DNA of 45,133 bases from the NCBI GenBank assembly GCA_031291635.1, contig JARLIR010000117.1, positions 1 through 45,133 of the forward strand, read 5' to 3'. The position numbers were made by a program, and so were the translations under genes. Below, piece after piece: positions 25,297 to 34,599 of the stretch. Numbering within the stretch: position 1 is the stretch's first letter; each line of letters opens with the position of its first letter. Under the pieces are notes generated by a model. That model had not been told where the DNA came from and made no database searches. It was given only the letters and a program-made list of their open reading frames with translations. The stretch is from Rhizomicrobium sp. GTDB lineage: Bacteria; Pseudomonadota; Alphaproteobacteria; Micropepsales; Micropepsaceae.

Positions 25297-26649
25297 TTAC
25301 GCTGGCGTCTGCGCGGGGTACAGGCTGCGCGGGATAAGCCCGTTCTCAAAGGCTTGGCGTTCCAACGCTTCGCGAAAATCGGGATGCGCCAGCGCGATCA
25401 TGGCACGCACGCGTTCGACGATTGATTTGCCTTTGAGATTGACGATGCCATGTTCGGTGACGACATACATGACATCGGTCCGTGGCGTCGTGACGATGTT
25501 TCCGGCCGTCAGATTGAGCACGATACGGCTCTTGCGGACACCGTTCTTCTCGAACACCGAAGGAAGACAGAGAAATGACTTGCCGCCCTTAGAGGCATAA
25601 GCGCCGCGGGCATATTGCAGTTGCCCACCGGTGCCAGAGATATGGCGGTGGCCGTCGGACTCCGATGCCGCTTGACCTTGCAAATCCATCTGGGTCGTCG
25701 AATTGATCGAGAAGACTTTGTCGTTCTGCATGATGATGTGGGGCAAATTTGTATAGTCGGTATCGCAGCACAGCATGTCGGGATTGCGATCCACCGTATC
25801 GTAGAGCGCCTGCGAGCCGTAGGCGAAGGTAAAGACGAGCTTGCCGGGATCGAGCTGTTTGCGAGCGCCGGTGATGACGCCCGCCTTGTACAAGTCGATG
25901 AGCCCGTCCGTCAGCAATTCGGTATGGACCCCGAGCTCCTTTGCTCCCGACTCGCGCAGCAGACGACAAACGGCATTGGGCATGCCGCCGATGCCGACTT
26001 GCAGGCAGGCTCCATCGTCTACTTCTGCTGCCACGCTATGGGCGATGGTGCGGTCGATCTCGCAGGCGGGCGGGCATATGAGTTCGGTAAGCGGCGCGTT
26101 GTCGCCATCGATGATGTAATCAACCTCGCTGATATGAACGCTATTGCCGCGCCCGCAAACATAGGGAACGGCCGTGGAGGTCTCGACGATCACAATCCTC
26201 GCGGTTTCGATGAGGGTTCTCAGCCAAGCATGGGTGGGTCCAAAGTTGAAATGCCCGTCGGCATCGGCTGGCCGGACCTTTATCGCGACGATATCGATGG
26301 GGGCGATGAAGCGGCGATAGTAGTCAGACACTTCACCCAAATTGGGTGGCACATGGGTGCAAGACCCGGCATCGGCTTTTTTGCGTTCATAAGCGCTGTA
26401 GTGCCAGCTGTTCCAATGGAAATGATTTCCGTCCGGATCGGCCTCCAACACTGCCCGAGGCTTTGCCGCGAGGGCGGAGCGGATGCCGACATTGGAAAGC
26501 TCGCTGGCGCGCGCGGCGAGCGCTTGGTCGAAGACATCGGGCTGGGCGAGGGTGAAGCCGTAATCGAGCCAAAAGCCCGATTGTACCAGAGCGGCTGCTT
26601 CAGCAGCGCTAATCTTCCGTGCTGGCGCGGGGGCTAGGCGCTGGGACAT
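25297..26649 (-). CDS. Acetyl-CoA hydrolase/transferase-family CoA-transferase (4-hydroxybutyrate/butyrate type)
   Basis: A 450-aa family-I CoA-transferase that moves CoA between acyl-CoA and a carboxylate through a glutamyl-CoA thioester. The catalytic Glu region is [10 protein letters not shown] (E244), as in 4-hydroxybutyrate and butyryl-CoA:acetate CoA-transferases. [11 protein letters not shown] precedes it, and [15 protein letters not shown] lies near the C-terminus. The start ATG 26649 follows AGGAGGAG at good spacing; the frame continues upstream to 26784 without support. It is divergent from the thiolase region. Acyl and acceptor specificity cannot be read from sequence. Confidence 0.85.
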   Translation of the reverse strand: MSQRLAPAPARKISAAEAAALVQSGFWLDYGFTLAQPDVFDQALAARASELSNVGIRSALAAKPRAVLEADPDGNHFHWNSWHYSAYERKKADAGSCTHVPPNLGEVSDYYRRFIAPIDIVAIKVRPADADGHFNFGPTHAWLRTLIETARIVIVETSTAVPYVCGRGNSVHISEVDYIIDGDNAPLTELICPPACEIDRTIAHSVAAEVDDGACLQVGIGGMPNAVCRLLRESGAKELGVHTELLTDGLIDLYKAGVITGARKQLDPGKLVFTFAYGSQALYDTVDRNPDMLCCDTDYTNLPHIIMQNDKVFSINSTTQMDLQGQAASESDGHRHISGTGGQLQYARGAYASKGGKSFLCLPSVFEKNGVRKSRIVLNLTAGNIVTTPRTDVMYVVTEHGIVNLKGKSIVERVRAMIALAHPDFREALERQAFENGLIPRSLYPAQTPA

Positions 26650-26737
26650 GGGTACTCCTCCTGGCGGCACTATGAGGAGCTTTGGGCCACGGCGCCATGC
26701 GGTCCTTGCGCTCTGCTGTGGGCAGCCAAAATAGGCC

Positions 26738-26998
26738 GCGCGCGGCACGGTCGTGGCGGGAATGGAGCTGGACGAGATGGGCATTGGACCAGCTTTTGCG
26801 GCAGGATATGCTCGGCATTCCCGGCGAGCGGCTCAATGTCGAGGGTGCGCCAATTCTGTTGGCCACCCCTACGGCATCTCCGGCAACCGCCTCACGGCTC
26901 CTGCGTTGATCGAGGGGCCTTGACGCGGTGCTCGCTACGTCGTGGTGACGCTGTGCGTCGGCGACATGGGAGCTGCAGGGTTGTTCGAGGTTCTCTAA
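26738..26998 (+). pseudogene. Decayed C-terminal remnant of a thiolase-superfamily gene
   Basis: The gap between the CoA-transferase and the intact thiolase is not empty. Translating with frame changes gives thiolase C-terminal blocks in order. First is [20 protein letters not shown] (from 26738). Next, in another frame, [14 protein letters not shown] (from 26814), then [20 protein letters not shown] after a further shift. Last is [20 protein letters not shown], then FEVL and TAA (26996-26998). About 30 residues expected between the first and second blocks, including the NEAFA segment, are missing, and at least two frameshifts are needed. It cannot be functional. It is a different thiolase subtype (GHPYGxSGxR) from its intact neighbour ([10 protein letters not shown]). 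Confidence 0.85.
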
Positions 26999-27051
26999 CG
27001 CTAAAGGGTTCGCGGCAATGCGGGTCGCGATGCCCGTGGAGATCATATCTC

Positions 27052-28227
27052 ATGACCGAAATCGTTATCGCTTCGGCGGCGCGCACACCGATTGGTTCGT
27101 TCAATGGTGTCTTTGCACAGGTGCCAGCCTTTCGCCTCGGCGAAGTGGCCATTCGGGCCGCGCTCTCACGCGCCGCACTGGTGCCGGGCATGGTTGAGGA
27201 CGTCATCCTCGGCCAAGTGTTGACCGCGGGGCAGGGGCAAGGCCCCGCGCGACAAGCCGCTTTGGCTGCAGGCTTGCCGCTTGCGTGCACGGCTATCACC
27301 ATCAATCAGGTCTGCGGTTCGGGCCTGCGGGCGGTGGCCATGGCTGCCCAGGCGATTGCGGCCGGTGATGCCGCTATCGTGGTCGCCGGTGGGCAGGAGT
27401 CCATGAGCCAAGCCCAACACGCGATCCATCTGCGCGGCGGGATCAAGATGGGGCCGGGTAGACTGACCGACACCATGATCACCGATGGTTTGTGGGACGC
27501 CTTCAATGATTTTCACATGGGCACCACCGCCGACAATATCGCCCAAACCTGTGGCATCTCGCGCGCCGATCAAGACGCGTTTGCTTTTGCCTCACAACAG
27601 AAGGCCGCTGCCGCCGCTGCCGCCGGACGTTTCGTGGATGAAATCGCAGCGGTCACGGTCAAAACCCGCAAGGCCGAGGTCGTGGTGGACAAGGACGAGT
27701 ACCTCAAGCCCGAGACGACCATCGCAGGTCTTGCCAAGCTGCGCCCCGCCTTTGCCAAAGATGGTACCGTTACCGCAGGCAATGCATCGGGCATCAACGA
27801 TGGCGCTGCCGCGCTTGTCATCATGACCGCGGAGCGCGCGGAAGAACTCGGGATTGTGCCACTTGCTCGCATTGTATCATGGGCGACGGCGGCGGTTGAC
27901 CCGGCTCTGATGCCGAGGGGGCCAATCCCGGCTTGCAAGAAAGCCCTTACCAAGGCTGGCTGGCGCATTGCTGACCTCGATTTGATCGAAGCGAATGAAG
28001 CTTTCGCAGCGCAAACCCTTGCTGTTTCCCGCGAACTGGATTTCGATGCGGCCAAGGTCAATGTCAACGGTGGTGCCATCGCTTTGGGCCACCCTATCGG
28101 CGCGTCGGGGGCGCGGGTCCTGGTAACTCTGCTGTACGAGATGCAGCGGCGTAAAGCCAAACGAGGGCTTGCGACGCTCTGCATCGGCGGCGGCATGGGC
28201 ATTGCCATGACCGTGGAGGGGATATGA
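27052..28227 (+). CDS. Acetyl-CoA acetyltransferase (beta-ketothiolase)
   Basis: A 391-aa degradative/biosynthetic thiolase interconverting two acetyl-CoA and acetoacetyl-CoA (AtoB/PhaA type). The acyl-accepting Cys is in NQVCGSG (C88), NEAFAAQ is intact, and the catalytic His and Cys are in [16 protein letters not shown] (H347) and LCIGGGMG (C377). Length and termini are normal. ATG 27052 is preceded by TGGAGA; the frame extends to 26836 but that part covers the dead thiolase remnant. The stop overlaps the start of the sugar permease gene (ATGA), an odd functional pairing. Confidence 0.92.
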   Translation: MTEIVIASAARTPIGSFNGVFAQVPAFRLGEVAIRAALSRAALVPGMVEDVILGQVLTAGQGQGPARQAALAAGLPLACTAITINQVCGSGLRAVAMAAQAIAAGDAAIVVAGGQESMSQAQHAIHLRGGIKMGPGRLTDTMITDGLWDAFNDFHMGTTADNIAQTCGISRADQDAFAFASQQKAAAAAAAGRFVDEIAAVTVKTRKAEVVVDKDEYLKPETTIAGLAKLRPAFAKDGTVTAGNASGINDGAAALVIMTAERAEELGIVPLARIVSWATAAVDPALMPRGPIPACKKALTKAGWRIADLDLIEANEAFAAQTLAVSRELDFDAAKVNVNGGAIALGHPIGASGARVLVTLLYEMQRRKAKRGLATLCIGGGMGIAMTVEGI

Positions 28228-29570
28228 CGGTATTGCAGAAAACGCGTTCAAGTTTAACAGACGGCCGCGCGCAGGCTTTGATGCTGCCGCTGGTGATCTT
28301 CTTGTTTTTCGCTTGGGGCTTCACCACCTCGCTCAACGATCCTTTGATTGCCAAGTTGAAGGGTCTGTTCTCTCTCACTTATGCCGAAGCGATGCTGACT
28401 CAGTCGGCTTTCTTTCTCGGCTATTGCATCTTTTCGATTCCGTCCGGTTTGGTCTTGGCCAAATTCGGCTACATCCGGACGATTGCGTTCGGTCTGGCGG
28501 TAATGGCGCTGGGATGCCTGCTCTTTGCGCCAGCAGCGATGACCGGACTCTATCCGAGCTTCTTAGGTGCGCTCTTCATCGTCGCGGCGGGCATGGCGCT
28601 GCTGCAAGTGGCGGCCAATCCTTACATCGCTGCGCTGGGCTCGCCGAAGAATGCCTCCAGCCGTTTGACCTTTGCCCAATCCTTCAATTCGCTCGGCACT
28701 TTCTTTGGACCGCTGGTGGGGGCGCTGTTCCTGCTGCAGGGCGGTGTGGCGGCGCCAACGGGCGCAGACGCGGAAGCCTTGAAAGCGGCACGCGTAACCG
28801 AAGCGACGCTGGTGATGGGGCCGTTCCTGACCATCTCGGGCGTGCTCTTGGTCGTGGCGCTGGTATTTTGGCTGCTGCGGCGGGCACCCAGTCCGCCGAC
28901 CGATGCCGCGGACCTCAATCCCTTTAGCTGGCGCATTCTACATCGCCGGCGTTTGATGATCGGTGTGGCTTCGATCTTTCTCTATGTCGGTGCCGAGGTC
29001 GCGATCGGTAGCGGCTTGACCAACTACCTGATGCAGCCCTCGGTCATTGGGGAGCGTTCGGCTGGCATCGGTCAGCAAATCTCCGCGCTGCTGGAGACCC
29101 TCTTTCATCATCATTGGAGCTTCAATGGAGCCCAGATCGCGGGCGCCATGGTGAGCCTATATTGGGGGCTGGCGATGGTGGGCCGTTTCATCGGCTCCGC
29201 CGTGCTGTCGCTGGTCAAGCCGGGCAAGGTGTTGGTCTTCAACGCCCTGCTGGCCATGGTGCTGGCCATCATCTCATCACAGACCGCGGGCTTGACCGCT
29301 GCTGGGACCGTGCTGCTGATTGGTTTGGCCAATTCCATCATGTTCCCGACGATCTTCACCCTGGCTTTGGAAGGCATGGGCGCCGATACCTCCAAAGGCT
29401 CGTCTTTGCTTTGTACCGCCATCGTGGGTGGCTCGATCATTCCTTACGTCTATGGCTGGGCCGCTGATTTGCGCGGGCTGGCGCTGGCGCTGCTCATTCC
29501 TGCCGCCTGCTATCTTTTCATCGCGGGCTATGGCGTGTTCACCTTGCGGGAGCCAGCACGCAGCCCCTGA
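28224..29570 (+). CDS. FucP/GluP-type sugar MFS transporter (FHS family)
   Basis: A 448-aa, 12-helix sugar:proton symporter. [26 protein letters not shown] near the N-terminus, [15 protein letters not shown] and [15 protein letters not shown] are hallmarks of the fucose/glucose/galactose FHS branch. Later [22 protein letters not shown] sequence appears as [18 protein letters not shown] longer periplasmic or cytoplasmic loop (around residues 255-300) separates helices in the second half. It overlaps the thiolase stop by ATGA, so it is probably co-transcribed with it, and it is followed by a small hairpin at 29579-29594. The sugar is unknown. Confidence 0.87.
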   Translation: MTVLQKTRSSLTDGRAQALMLPLVIFLFFAWGFTTSLNDPLIAKLKGLFSLTYAEAMLTQSAFFLGYCIFSIPSGLVLAKFGYIRTIAFGLAVMALGCLLFAPAAMTGLYPSFLGALFIVAAGMALLQVAANPYIAALGSPKNASSRLTFAQSFNSLGTFFGPLVGALFLLQGGVAAPTGADAEALKAARVTEATLVMGPFLTISGVLLVVALVFWLLRRAPSPPTDAADLNPFSWRILHRRRLMIGVASIFLYVGAEVAIGSGLTNYLMQPSVIGERSAGIGQQISALLETLFHHHWSFNGAQIAGAMVSLYWGLAMVGRFIGSAVLSLVKPGKVLVFNALLAMVLAIISSQTAGLTAAGTVLLIGLANSIMFPTIFTLALEGMGADTSKGSSLLCTAIVGGSIIPYVYGWAADLRGLALALLIPAACYLFIAGYGVFTLREPARSP

Positions 29571-29578
29571 TCCGTCGC

Positions 29579-29594
29579 CGCAGGCTTGCCTGCG
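29579..29594 (+). terminator. Small GC-rich hairpin after the sugar permease gene
   Basis: CGCAGG (29579-29584), loop CTTG, CCTGCG (29589-29594), 8 bases after the permease stop. No T-run follows, so it is a weak terminator candidate. Confidence 0.3.
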
Positions 29595-29631
29595 ACAGCT
29601 ACCACGCTATGCGCGCGGGAATTTCTGCTAG

Positions 29632-29662
29632 GCTGGTGCGAAAGTCCTGATACCGCACCAGC
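29632..29662. promoter_or_regulatory. 9-bp perfect inverted repeat abutting the ribosome-binding site
   Basis: GCTGGTGCG (29632-29640) and CGCACCAGC (29654-29662) pair perfectly across a 13-base loop. AGGAG (29663-29667) begins at the very next base and the phosphodiesterase-like ATG is at 29675. As DNA it could be a repressor site. As RNA the stem would sit against the Shine-Dalgarno and affect ribosome loading. Confidence 0.5.
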
Positions 29663-29674
29663 AGGAGCGCAAGA

Positions 29675-30304
29675 ATGAAAATTTTGGCTCACCGTGGCCA
29701 CTGGCGAGAGCCAGCCGAAAAGAACACGCTCGCGGCCTTTGAGCGGGCGTGGTCGGCCGGCTACGGCATCGAGACCGATTTGCGCGATCTGGGCGGCAGC
29801 ATTGTGGTCAGCCACGACCTGCCGCAGATCGGCGCCATGGATTTCGAAACCCTGCTGCAAGCCTATGCCGCGCAAGGCAAGCAAACGCCGCTGGCGCTGA
29901 ACATCAAGGCGGATGGTTTGCAGAAGGCGGTTGCGCACCAACTCGAAAAATATCAGGTGGCGGACTATTTCGTCTTCGATATGTCCGTGCCCGATAGCCT
30001 TGCCTATCTGCGCTCAGGAATGTCGACCTTTCTACGCCTCAGCGAATTCGAGCCCTGGACGGTGCTGCACGATAACATCGCCGGTATTTGGCTGGACGCC
30101 TTTACGGGGCGGTGGTGGACGCTGGACGATGTGCGCGCGATCACCAAGCAGGGCAGGAAGGCAGCCATCGTCTCTGCCGAGTTGCATGGGCGTCAGCATG
30201 AAGAACTCTGGCAGGCGTTGCAGCAGCTCGAACCCGAGACCAAAGCGGAGTTGCTGCTCTGCACCGACTTTCCCGAGGATGCCGAGCGCTATTTCGCCGC
30301 GTGA
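29675..30304 (+). CDS. Glycerophosphodiester phosphodiesterase-like protein (GDPD family)
   Basis: A 209-aa single-domain TIM-barrel protein of the GDPD superfamily, without signal peptide. It carries AHRGHW (H6, R7), EKNTLAAF (15-22), the metal ligands ETD (E33, D35) and VVSHDLP (H47), which are the expected catalytic positions. It is shorter than typical GlpQ enzymes (about 250 aa or more), and the ENT motif reads EKNT. It sits at the edge of a surface-glycan island, so its phosphodiester substrate may be a glycan rather than glycerophosphocholine; that is inference. Its 3' end overlaps the convergent nucleotidyltransferase gene by 16 bp. Confidence 0.72.
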   Translation: MKILAHRGHWREPAEKNTLAAFERAWSAGYGIETDLRDLGGSIVVSHDLPQIGAMDFETLLQAYAAQGKQTPLALNIKADGLQKAVAHQLEKYQVADYFVFDMSVPDSLAYLRSGMSTFLRLSEFEPWTVLHDNIAGIWLDAFTGRWWTLDDVRAITKQGRKAAIVSAELHGRQHEELWQALQQLEPETKAELLLCTDFPEDAERYFAA

Positions 30305-31023
30305 GGCTGCGCAGGCGCGTCGTGGAATAACTTGCTGATCGAGCGGATGTTGCGGGCAGCAATCGGTTTGACGCGCGCGCCCTGACGAACCACGCTGTTC
30401 AAGACCGGGCAGACGAAGAGGGCGCTTCCCACAGTGAGTTCGCTGCGGGCTTGCGTCAATGATTGCCCCGCGGCGGCGATGAAATGGGCTGTGCTGCGGA
30501 AGATGTAGGTTCCGGCCGAGGCGTGGTGCGAAATCACCTGCTTCTCCGCGGCAAAGGCCATGAAACCCTCTGCATCGAGGCGGAAATAGCTGTAGCAGGG
30601 ATCATCGGCTTCGAAATAAGGAACCAGCGCGCCCAAGGACGGATCGGCGCCAAACTGCGCCTCGATATCCATCTCGGCATCGTAAAGGATGTCGGCGAGA
30701 TCGATGATCAGGGGCTCGTCGAGCTTGGTGATCGTCGCCGCTCCGGCCAAGGCTGAGAGCAGCGCCCCTTTCGTCAACCCCGGCAAGGTAACAAAGCGGC
30801 ATCCCGGAAACCAGCTGGTGACGATGCTGCGCAGCTCCGCGCGTTCCTCGCCCTCACGCAAAACAAAGACAAGATCAGCCGCGGTCAGCCGTCCGGCGCT
30901 CCACCAGGCCCGCGTTTCTAGCGTGCGCTTTAGCAAAGGCACGCCATCGACCGGATAGCACGCCATCAGGCCGTGCTGGGGATGGCTGAGCTGTGGACCG
31001 GCCAGCGGAACAACGCATTGCAT
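30289..31023 (-). CDS. Single-domain nucleotidyltransferase-like protein with degenerate NTP loop
   Basis: A 244-aa protein related to the NTP-transferase (GT-A) fold. It aligns by eye with both halves of the 507-aa neighbour: PVDGVPLLKRTLE matches PLVEIAGTPMIE, and GLTKGALLSALAG matches STKGALCSALMAI and GLTEGTACTVLQA. The N-terminal loop lacks the GxGSR-type NTP motif (it reads PLAGPQLSHPQHG), and the metal site reads DLADILYD where the neighbour has NGDQ/NCDQ. It may be a non-catalytic partner or use an unusual substrate. It is the last gene of the four-gene minus-strand operon, with 4 bases separating it from the upstream gene. Confidence 0.68.
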   Translation of the reverse strand: MQCVVPLAGPQLSHPQHGLMACYPVDGVPLLKRTLETRAWWSAGRLTAADLVFVLREGEERAELRSIVTSWFPGCRFVTLPGLTKGALLSALAGAATITKLDEPLIIDLADILYDAEMDIEAQFGADPSLGALVPYFEADDPCYSYFRLDAEGFMAFAAEKQVISHHASAGTYIFRSTAHFIAAAGQSLTQARSELTVGSALFVCPVLNSVVRQGARVKPIAARNIRSISKLFHDAPAQPHAAK

Positions 31024-31027
31024 GGCG

Positions 31028-32551
31028 TCAGGCCAGCGCTTGTTGAGCGTGGCTGCCGATCATCTGCAGGTATTTGACCAGATCATCGGGGACGCCAAGA
31101 CCGTGCATCGCCGCGGCCTGGACGCTATGGACACCAATTCGTCCGCCGCGCCGAATGATGTGGTTGTAGACCGGGCAGGTGTAAAACTCGTTGTTGACGC
31201 GCTCGTTGCGCGCGATCATGTCGATGGCGCCGGAAACGAAATCACTGCCACGGCGGAACAGATAAAGGCCGACCGTCGCCAAATCGGAGATCGCCAGTTT
31301 CTCAGCGACTTCAACGACCAAACCGTCTTTGTTGGTCTTGGCAAACGACCATTTGGGATCGCGCGCCAGGTCCTCGAAACACAAAATCGAACCATCCAAA
31401 CCGCGTTTCCAGCAATCGGCGACAAAGGCCGCACAGGAAAAATCCACCACCTGATCGCAATTGGCGATTAGCAGCGGGCTACCGTCATCGATGAGGTCGC
31501 GCGCCTGCAGCACGGTGCAAGCCGTGCCTTCGGTAAGTCCGTCGATGGAGACGATTTCAACATTGCCCAAAGCCTGAAGCCGGCGCACCGTCGCGGGCTC
31601 TGCCGCGATATGTTCCTTGCGGGCCAGCAGAATGTAGCGGGCATCTTCGAGCGCCAGATTCGCCATCACCGTTTCGATCATGGTGCGGCCATCGACGTCG
31701 ATAAAGGGTTTGGGCTTGGTGTAACCCGCGCTGGCAAAGCGGCTACCCTGGCCTGCCATCGGAATGACGACATTGACCCGCGGCGGCAGCTTGGCGACGG
31801 AACTGTGGCTCGGGGCCTGAGAACGCGCCATGTGGCGCTCATATTCTTGAATTTTCTGCGGCGAATAAAAGCTGTGATAGGCATCGGCGGAAATCGCATG
31901 CGTGCCAATCTTGCGCCCGTCAAGGACAAGGTTGTTCAAGGTCTGCGAGATGTAATAGATGCCGTCGATACCGGCATCGAATTCCAAGGTCCGCAAGGCG
32001 GCTTGGAGGAAGAGCTGGCCCGTGCGGTAATAATAGAAACCGGCGATGGCATTGCGGCTGATGACGCGTTTTTCGGCTGCTTCCTCGACAACGCCCGCCT
32101 TACTGACGCGGACGAAAGACCAGCGCGGATGCAAACTCTCGAAGGTGATTACTGCGGCGTCGTGGCCGTCTTGTTCGGCGCGCGCAATCGGCGCGTTGAG
32201 GTCGGCATCAATGATCTGATCACCGTTGGTAATCACCAACGGCTCGTCCGCCACAATGTGATCGATCGCCATCAGCGCCGAGCAGAGCGCGCCCTTGGTG
32301 GAGCGGTCTAAGCGAATGATAGTGCATTTGCCGTCGGTCAGAATTCGCAGCATCCCATCCAGGGAAAAGCGCGTGCAATGTTCGGCTTGCACGATGAACA
32401 GGAAATGCGCATCGGGAAATTGGCTTTTCAGATTGCGCACGCACAGCTCGATCATCGGGGTTCCGGCGATCTCGACCAGCGGCTTGGGAAAGAAGTATTC
32501 GTCGCTGCGAAAGAATTTGTCCTCGCCAGCGATAGGAATCAAAATGTTCAT
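31028..32551 (-). CDS. Tandem two-domain sugar nucleotidyltransferase-like protein
   Basis: A 507-aa protein with two NTP-transferase domains. Domain 1 (about 1-245) starts MNILIPIAGEDKFF and contains PKPLVEIAGTPMIE and NGDQ. Domain 2 (about 265-500) starts VVIPMAGQGSRF and contains PKPFIDVDGRTMIE and NCDQ. Only domain 2 has a recognisable GQGSRF nucleotide loop; domain 1 reads GEDKFFRSDEYF there. One domain may therefore be catalytic and the other regulatory, or the two may act on different substrates. Such enzymes activate sugar- or polyol-phosphates for surface glycans. The ATG overlaps the HAD gene stop (ATGA). Confidence 0.78.
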   Translation of the reverse strand: MNILIPIAGEDKFFRSDEYFFPKPLVEIAGTPMIELCVRNLKSQFPDAHFLFIVQAEHCTRFSLDGMLRILTDGKCTIIRLDRSTKGALCSALMAIDHIVADEPLVITNGDQIIDADLNAPIARAEQDGHDAAVITFESLHPRWSFVRVSKAGVVEEAAEKRVISRNAIAGFYYYRTGQLFLQAALRTLEFDAGIDGIYYISQTLNNLVLDGRKIGTHAISADAYHSFYSPQKIQEYERHMARSQAPSHSSVAKLPPRVNVVIPMAGQGSRFASAGYTKPKPFIDVDGRTMIETVMANLALEDARYILLARKEHIAAEPATVRRLQALGNVEIVSIDGLTEGTACTVLQARDLIDDGSPLLIANCDQVVDFSCAAFVADCWKRGLDGSILCFEDLARDPKWSFAKTNKDGLVVEVAEKLAISDLATVGLYLFRRGSDFVSGAIDMIARNERVNNEFYTCPVYNHIIRRGGRIGVHSVQAAAMHGLGVPDDLVKYLQMIGSHAQQALA

Positions 32552-33246
32552 GGCGCGCTCACCGTGTTCTCGATGGAGGTCATGAGCCTCTCATATGTGA
32601 CGTCGCTCGGATTACCGACAACCAGCACATGCGCCCCGCTGGCGCGCGCCGCGCGAATGCCGTGCTCATTATCTTCGACAATGAGGCACTCGCTTGGCGT
32701 CAGCCCGAGGCGGGTGATGGCCGTGGTATAGATCTCCGGGTCCGGTTTGGGCTTGGTGACGTCCTCGTTGGAGAGCATGAGATCCAGGAAGCGATCCAGG
32801 CCCGCACGCTGCATCATTTGTTCGAGACTCTGGCGGATTGAGTTGGAGCAAACAGCGATTTTGTAACCGGCCGCTTTGAGATGCGACAGCGCGTATTGGT
32901 GCTGAAAGACGGGGTGGCAGCTCTGGCGCACCATATCGATGGTGTATTTCTGCTTCATGGTGTTGACGAAGCTATGCAAGCCGCGCGGCAGGTTGCGGGA
33001 TTTGCTGAGCATGTCGAGTTTGGTACGGGTCGGCAGTCCGTCGAAGGTCGCCAAATGCGCATCGCGGTCGATATCCAACCCGAAGGGCGAGAGCGCGAGA
33101 TTGAGCGCCTCATAATGCCAATCGCGAGCGTCGATCAAAACGCCGTCCATATCGAACAAGATCGCCTTGATGCCGTTTTCGCGCGGGCCAAAGCTCTCTT
33201 CGAGCAGGCGGTGGGTTTCGTGAATAGGTTCGATTCGTGTGGCCAT
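32548..33246 (-). CDS. HAD-superfamily hydrolase, beta-phosphoglucomutase-like
   Basis: A 232-aa haloacid-dehalogenase phosphatase with the nucleophile motif FDMDGVLIDA (D32, D34), a helical cap, CSNSIRQSL (motif II Ser/Asn region), KPKPDPEIY (motif III Lys) and VEDNEHGIRAA (motif IV Asp). It probably dephosphorylates a sugar or sugar-acid phosphate in glycan precursor synthesis, given its place between nucleotidyltransferase genes. ATG 33246 is the start; the upstream part of the frame runs into the preceding gene. A residue block before the HAD core (about 25 aa) is slightly longer than usual. Confidence 0.83.
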   Translation of the reverse strand: MATRIEPIHETHRLLEESFGPRENGIKAILFDMDGVLIDARDWHYEALNLALSPFGLDIDRDAHLATFDGLPTRTKLDMLSKSRNLPRGLHSFVNTMKQKYTIDMVRQSCHPVFQHQYALSHLKAAGYKIAVCSNSIRQSLEQMMQRAGLDRFLDLMLSNEDVTKPKPDPEIYTTAITRLGLTPSECLIVEDNEHGIRAARASGAHVLVVGNPSDVTYERLMTSIENTVSAP

Positions 33247-33254
33247 TGGTACCC

Positions 33255-34460
33255 TCACCGACCTGTCGCAGCGCCAGCCGCTTGCGCAACCGCGTGCGGC
33301 CAAGCGCTGACTTTTGGAATGGCTTCCGCGTGGCTTGCCATGTAGCGGGCATAGAAGAGTTTCAAGTCGCGGTAGAAGTCGTCTTCCAAGCCGCGCAAGC
33401 GCCCGTCTCCGGCGCGCGAAATGTGCTCCAACATGCCGACCAGAATTTTGTGCGGGAAATCGGGCAGTTTTTGCGAAAAGATCGCCTTTTGCCAACCGTC
33501 CGTAAGCTGACGACCATAAACCCGTTTGATGTTGGGATAGAACAGCCCCGCCTCTTCGGTGAAGCGCCACTTCGCGACCTCGTCATAAGGAAGCGCGAGG
33601 CGCCATTGCGTGGGGTCTTCCCAATCCGTCGTCATGTTGCGCAAATTAGGATAGAAGCGAAGCGTATCCTGGGTGCCGCAATCAACATGAAACTGGCTGT
33701 GCATAATCCAAGCATGTGCGATCACAAGGAAGAGAAAGTACGAACCGTTGATGACATGCGCCAGCATCTCAAGGCGATACTGCGGGTAGTTCGTCAGGTA
33801 TTTGAAATTGTCCAGATAGGCGCGGATCATCGGATAGCCCGGCAGGAACGTCTTGGCATAGCGGGCGATGTGGTAGTAATGCTCGCAGAGCGGCTGCTCC
33901 AGCGTCTCGAGATCGGCGGGCGTGACGGGCAAATTCAAGGCGGCAAGATCGACCTTGAGCCCGATCAGAGACGAGTCTTCAAAAAAGAAGAATTGGTTGG
34001 AATCGGCCCATGGCAGCCAGACTTTCTTGCGCAGCACCGGCTTCGGCATGGGAACGCCCCAAGCTGAACGCGGCACGTGGCCACAATGGCGCTCGAAATT
34101 GGCAAGCTTGTCGCGCAGAAAATCGGTATTGGCGATGAAATCCGGCCGCGTCTTGAGCACGACCGTGTCGCTTTCTTTGATGAGCGACAAGGCCGTATTG
34201 AGATTGTGCGTCTGATAAACCAGCGTCTTCTGCGGCGGCGTACCGCTGACGACGGGCTGGGGAACGCGCGTAATCTGAACATCCGCCATCTGCTCCACCG
34301 GAGCGACGAAGCGATCAAGTTCGGGGCTATCCCAAGTGACGTAGTGGATGTTGCGCAGATGGCCTTCCTGGCGCAGCTGGCGCAGGGGGGCGAAACTGTG
34401 CTCCACAAGAACCGACGTCTTTGAAAATCCCAGGACTACGGCATCGGCGACTTGAGACAC
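33255..34460 (-). CDS. WavE-like surface polysaccharide protein (putative)
   Basis: A 401-aa protein with no signal peptide and no clear membrane helix. I do not recognise it firmly. The segment QTHNLNTALSLIKESDTVVLKTRPDFIANTDFL resembles the WavE lipopolysaccharide family (split here as SDTVVLKTRPDF), where a K-x-R-x-D block follows a run of conserved residues. FEDSSLIGLKVDL and the WEDPTQW segment further suggest a glycosyltransferase-like fold. GTG 34460 is the start, with GGAG 5 bases before it. It is the first gene of the operon with the HAD and nucleotidyltransferase genes (8-base gap). An uncharacterised glycosyltransferase is the best guess. Confidence 0.55.
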   Translation of the reverse strand: MSQVADAVVLGFSKTSVLVEHSFAPLRQLRQEGHLRNIHYVTWDSPELDRFVAPVEQMADVQITRVPQPVVSGTPPQKTLVYQTHNLNTALSLIKESDTVVLKTRPDFIANTDFLRDKLANFERHCGHVPRSAWGVPMPKPVLRKKVWLPWADSNQFFFFEDSSLIGLKVDLAALNLPVTPADLETLEQPLCEHYYHIARYAKTFLPGYPMIRAYLDNFKYLTNYPQYRLEMLAHVINGSYFLFLVIAHAWIMHSQFHVDCGTQDTLRFYPNLRNMTTDWEDPTQWRLALPYDEVAKWRFTEEAGLFYPNIKRVYGRQLTDGWQKAIFSQKLPDFPHKILVGMLEHISRAGDGRLRGLEDDFYRDLKLFYARYMASHAEAIPKVSAWPHAVAQAAGAATGR

Positions 34461-34599
34461 AGAGCTCCACTCCAGCCTTGGGATTCAGCATCAACCGGTG
34501 TTGCTACTGTATCGAACTGTCGCGACGGTAAGGTGGTCGTGGTTAAGTTACCGTTACTCAAACCGTTATAACTCGTATGTTCAACAACCTTGCCACTGG
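34461..34599. promoter_or_regulatory. Spacer between the two minus-strand glycan operons
   Basis: This 139-bp, relatively AT-richer gap holds an inverted repeat ACGGTAA (34525-34531) / TTACCGT (34548-34554) with a 16-base loop. It may end the cytidylyltransferase operon or act as an operator for the WavE-like operon. No T-run and no confident promoter were found. Confidence 0.35.
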
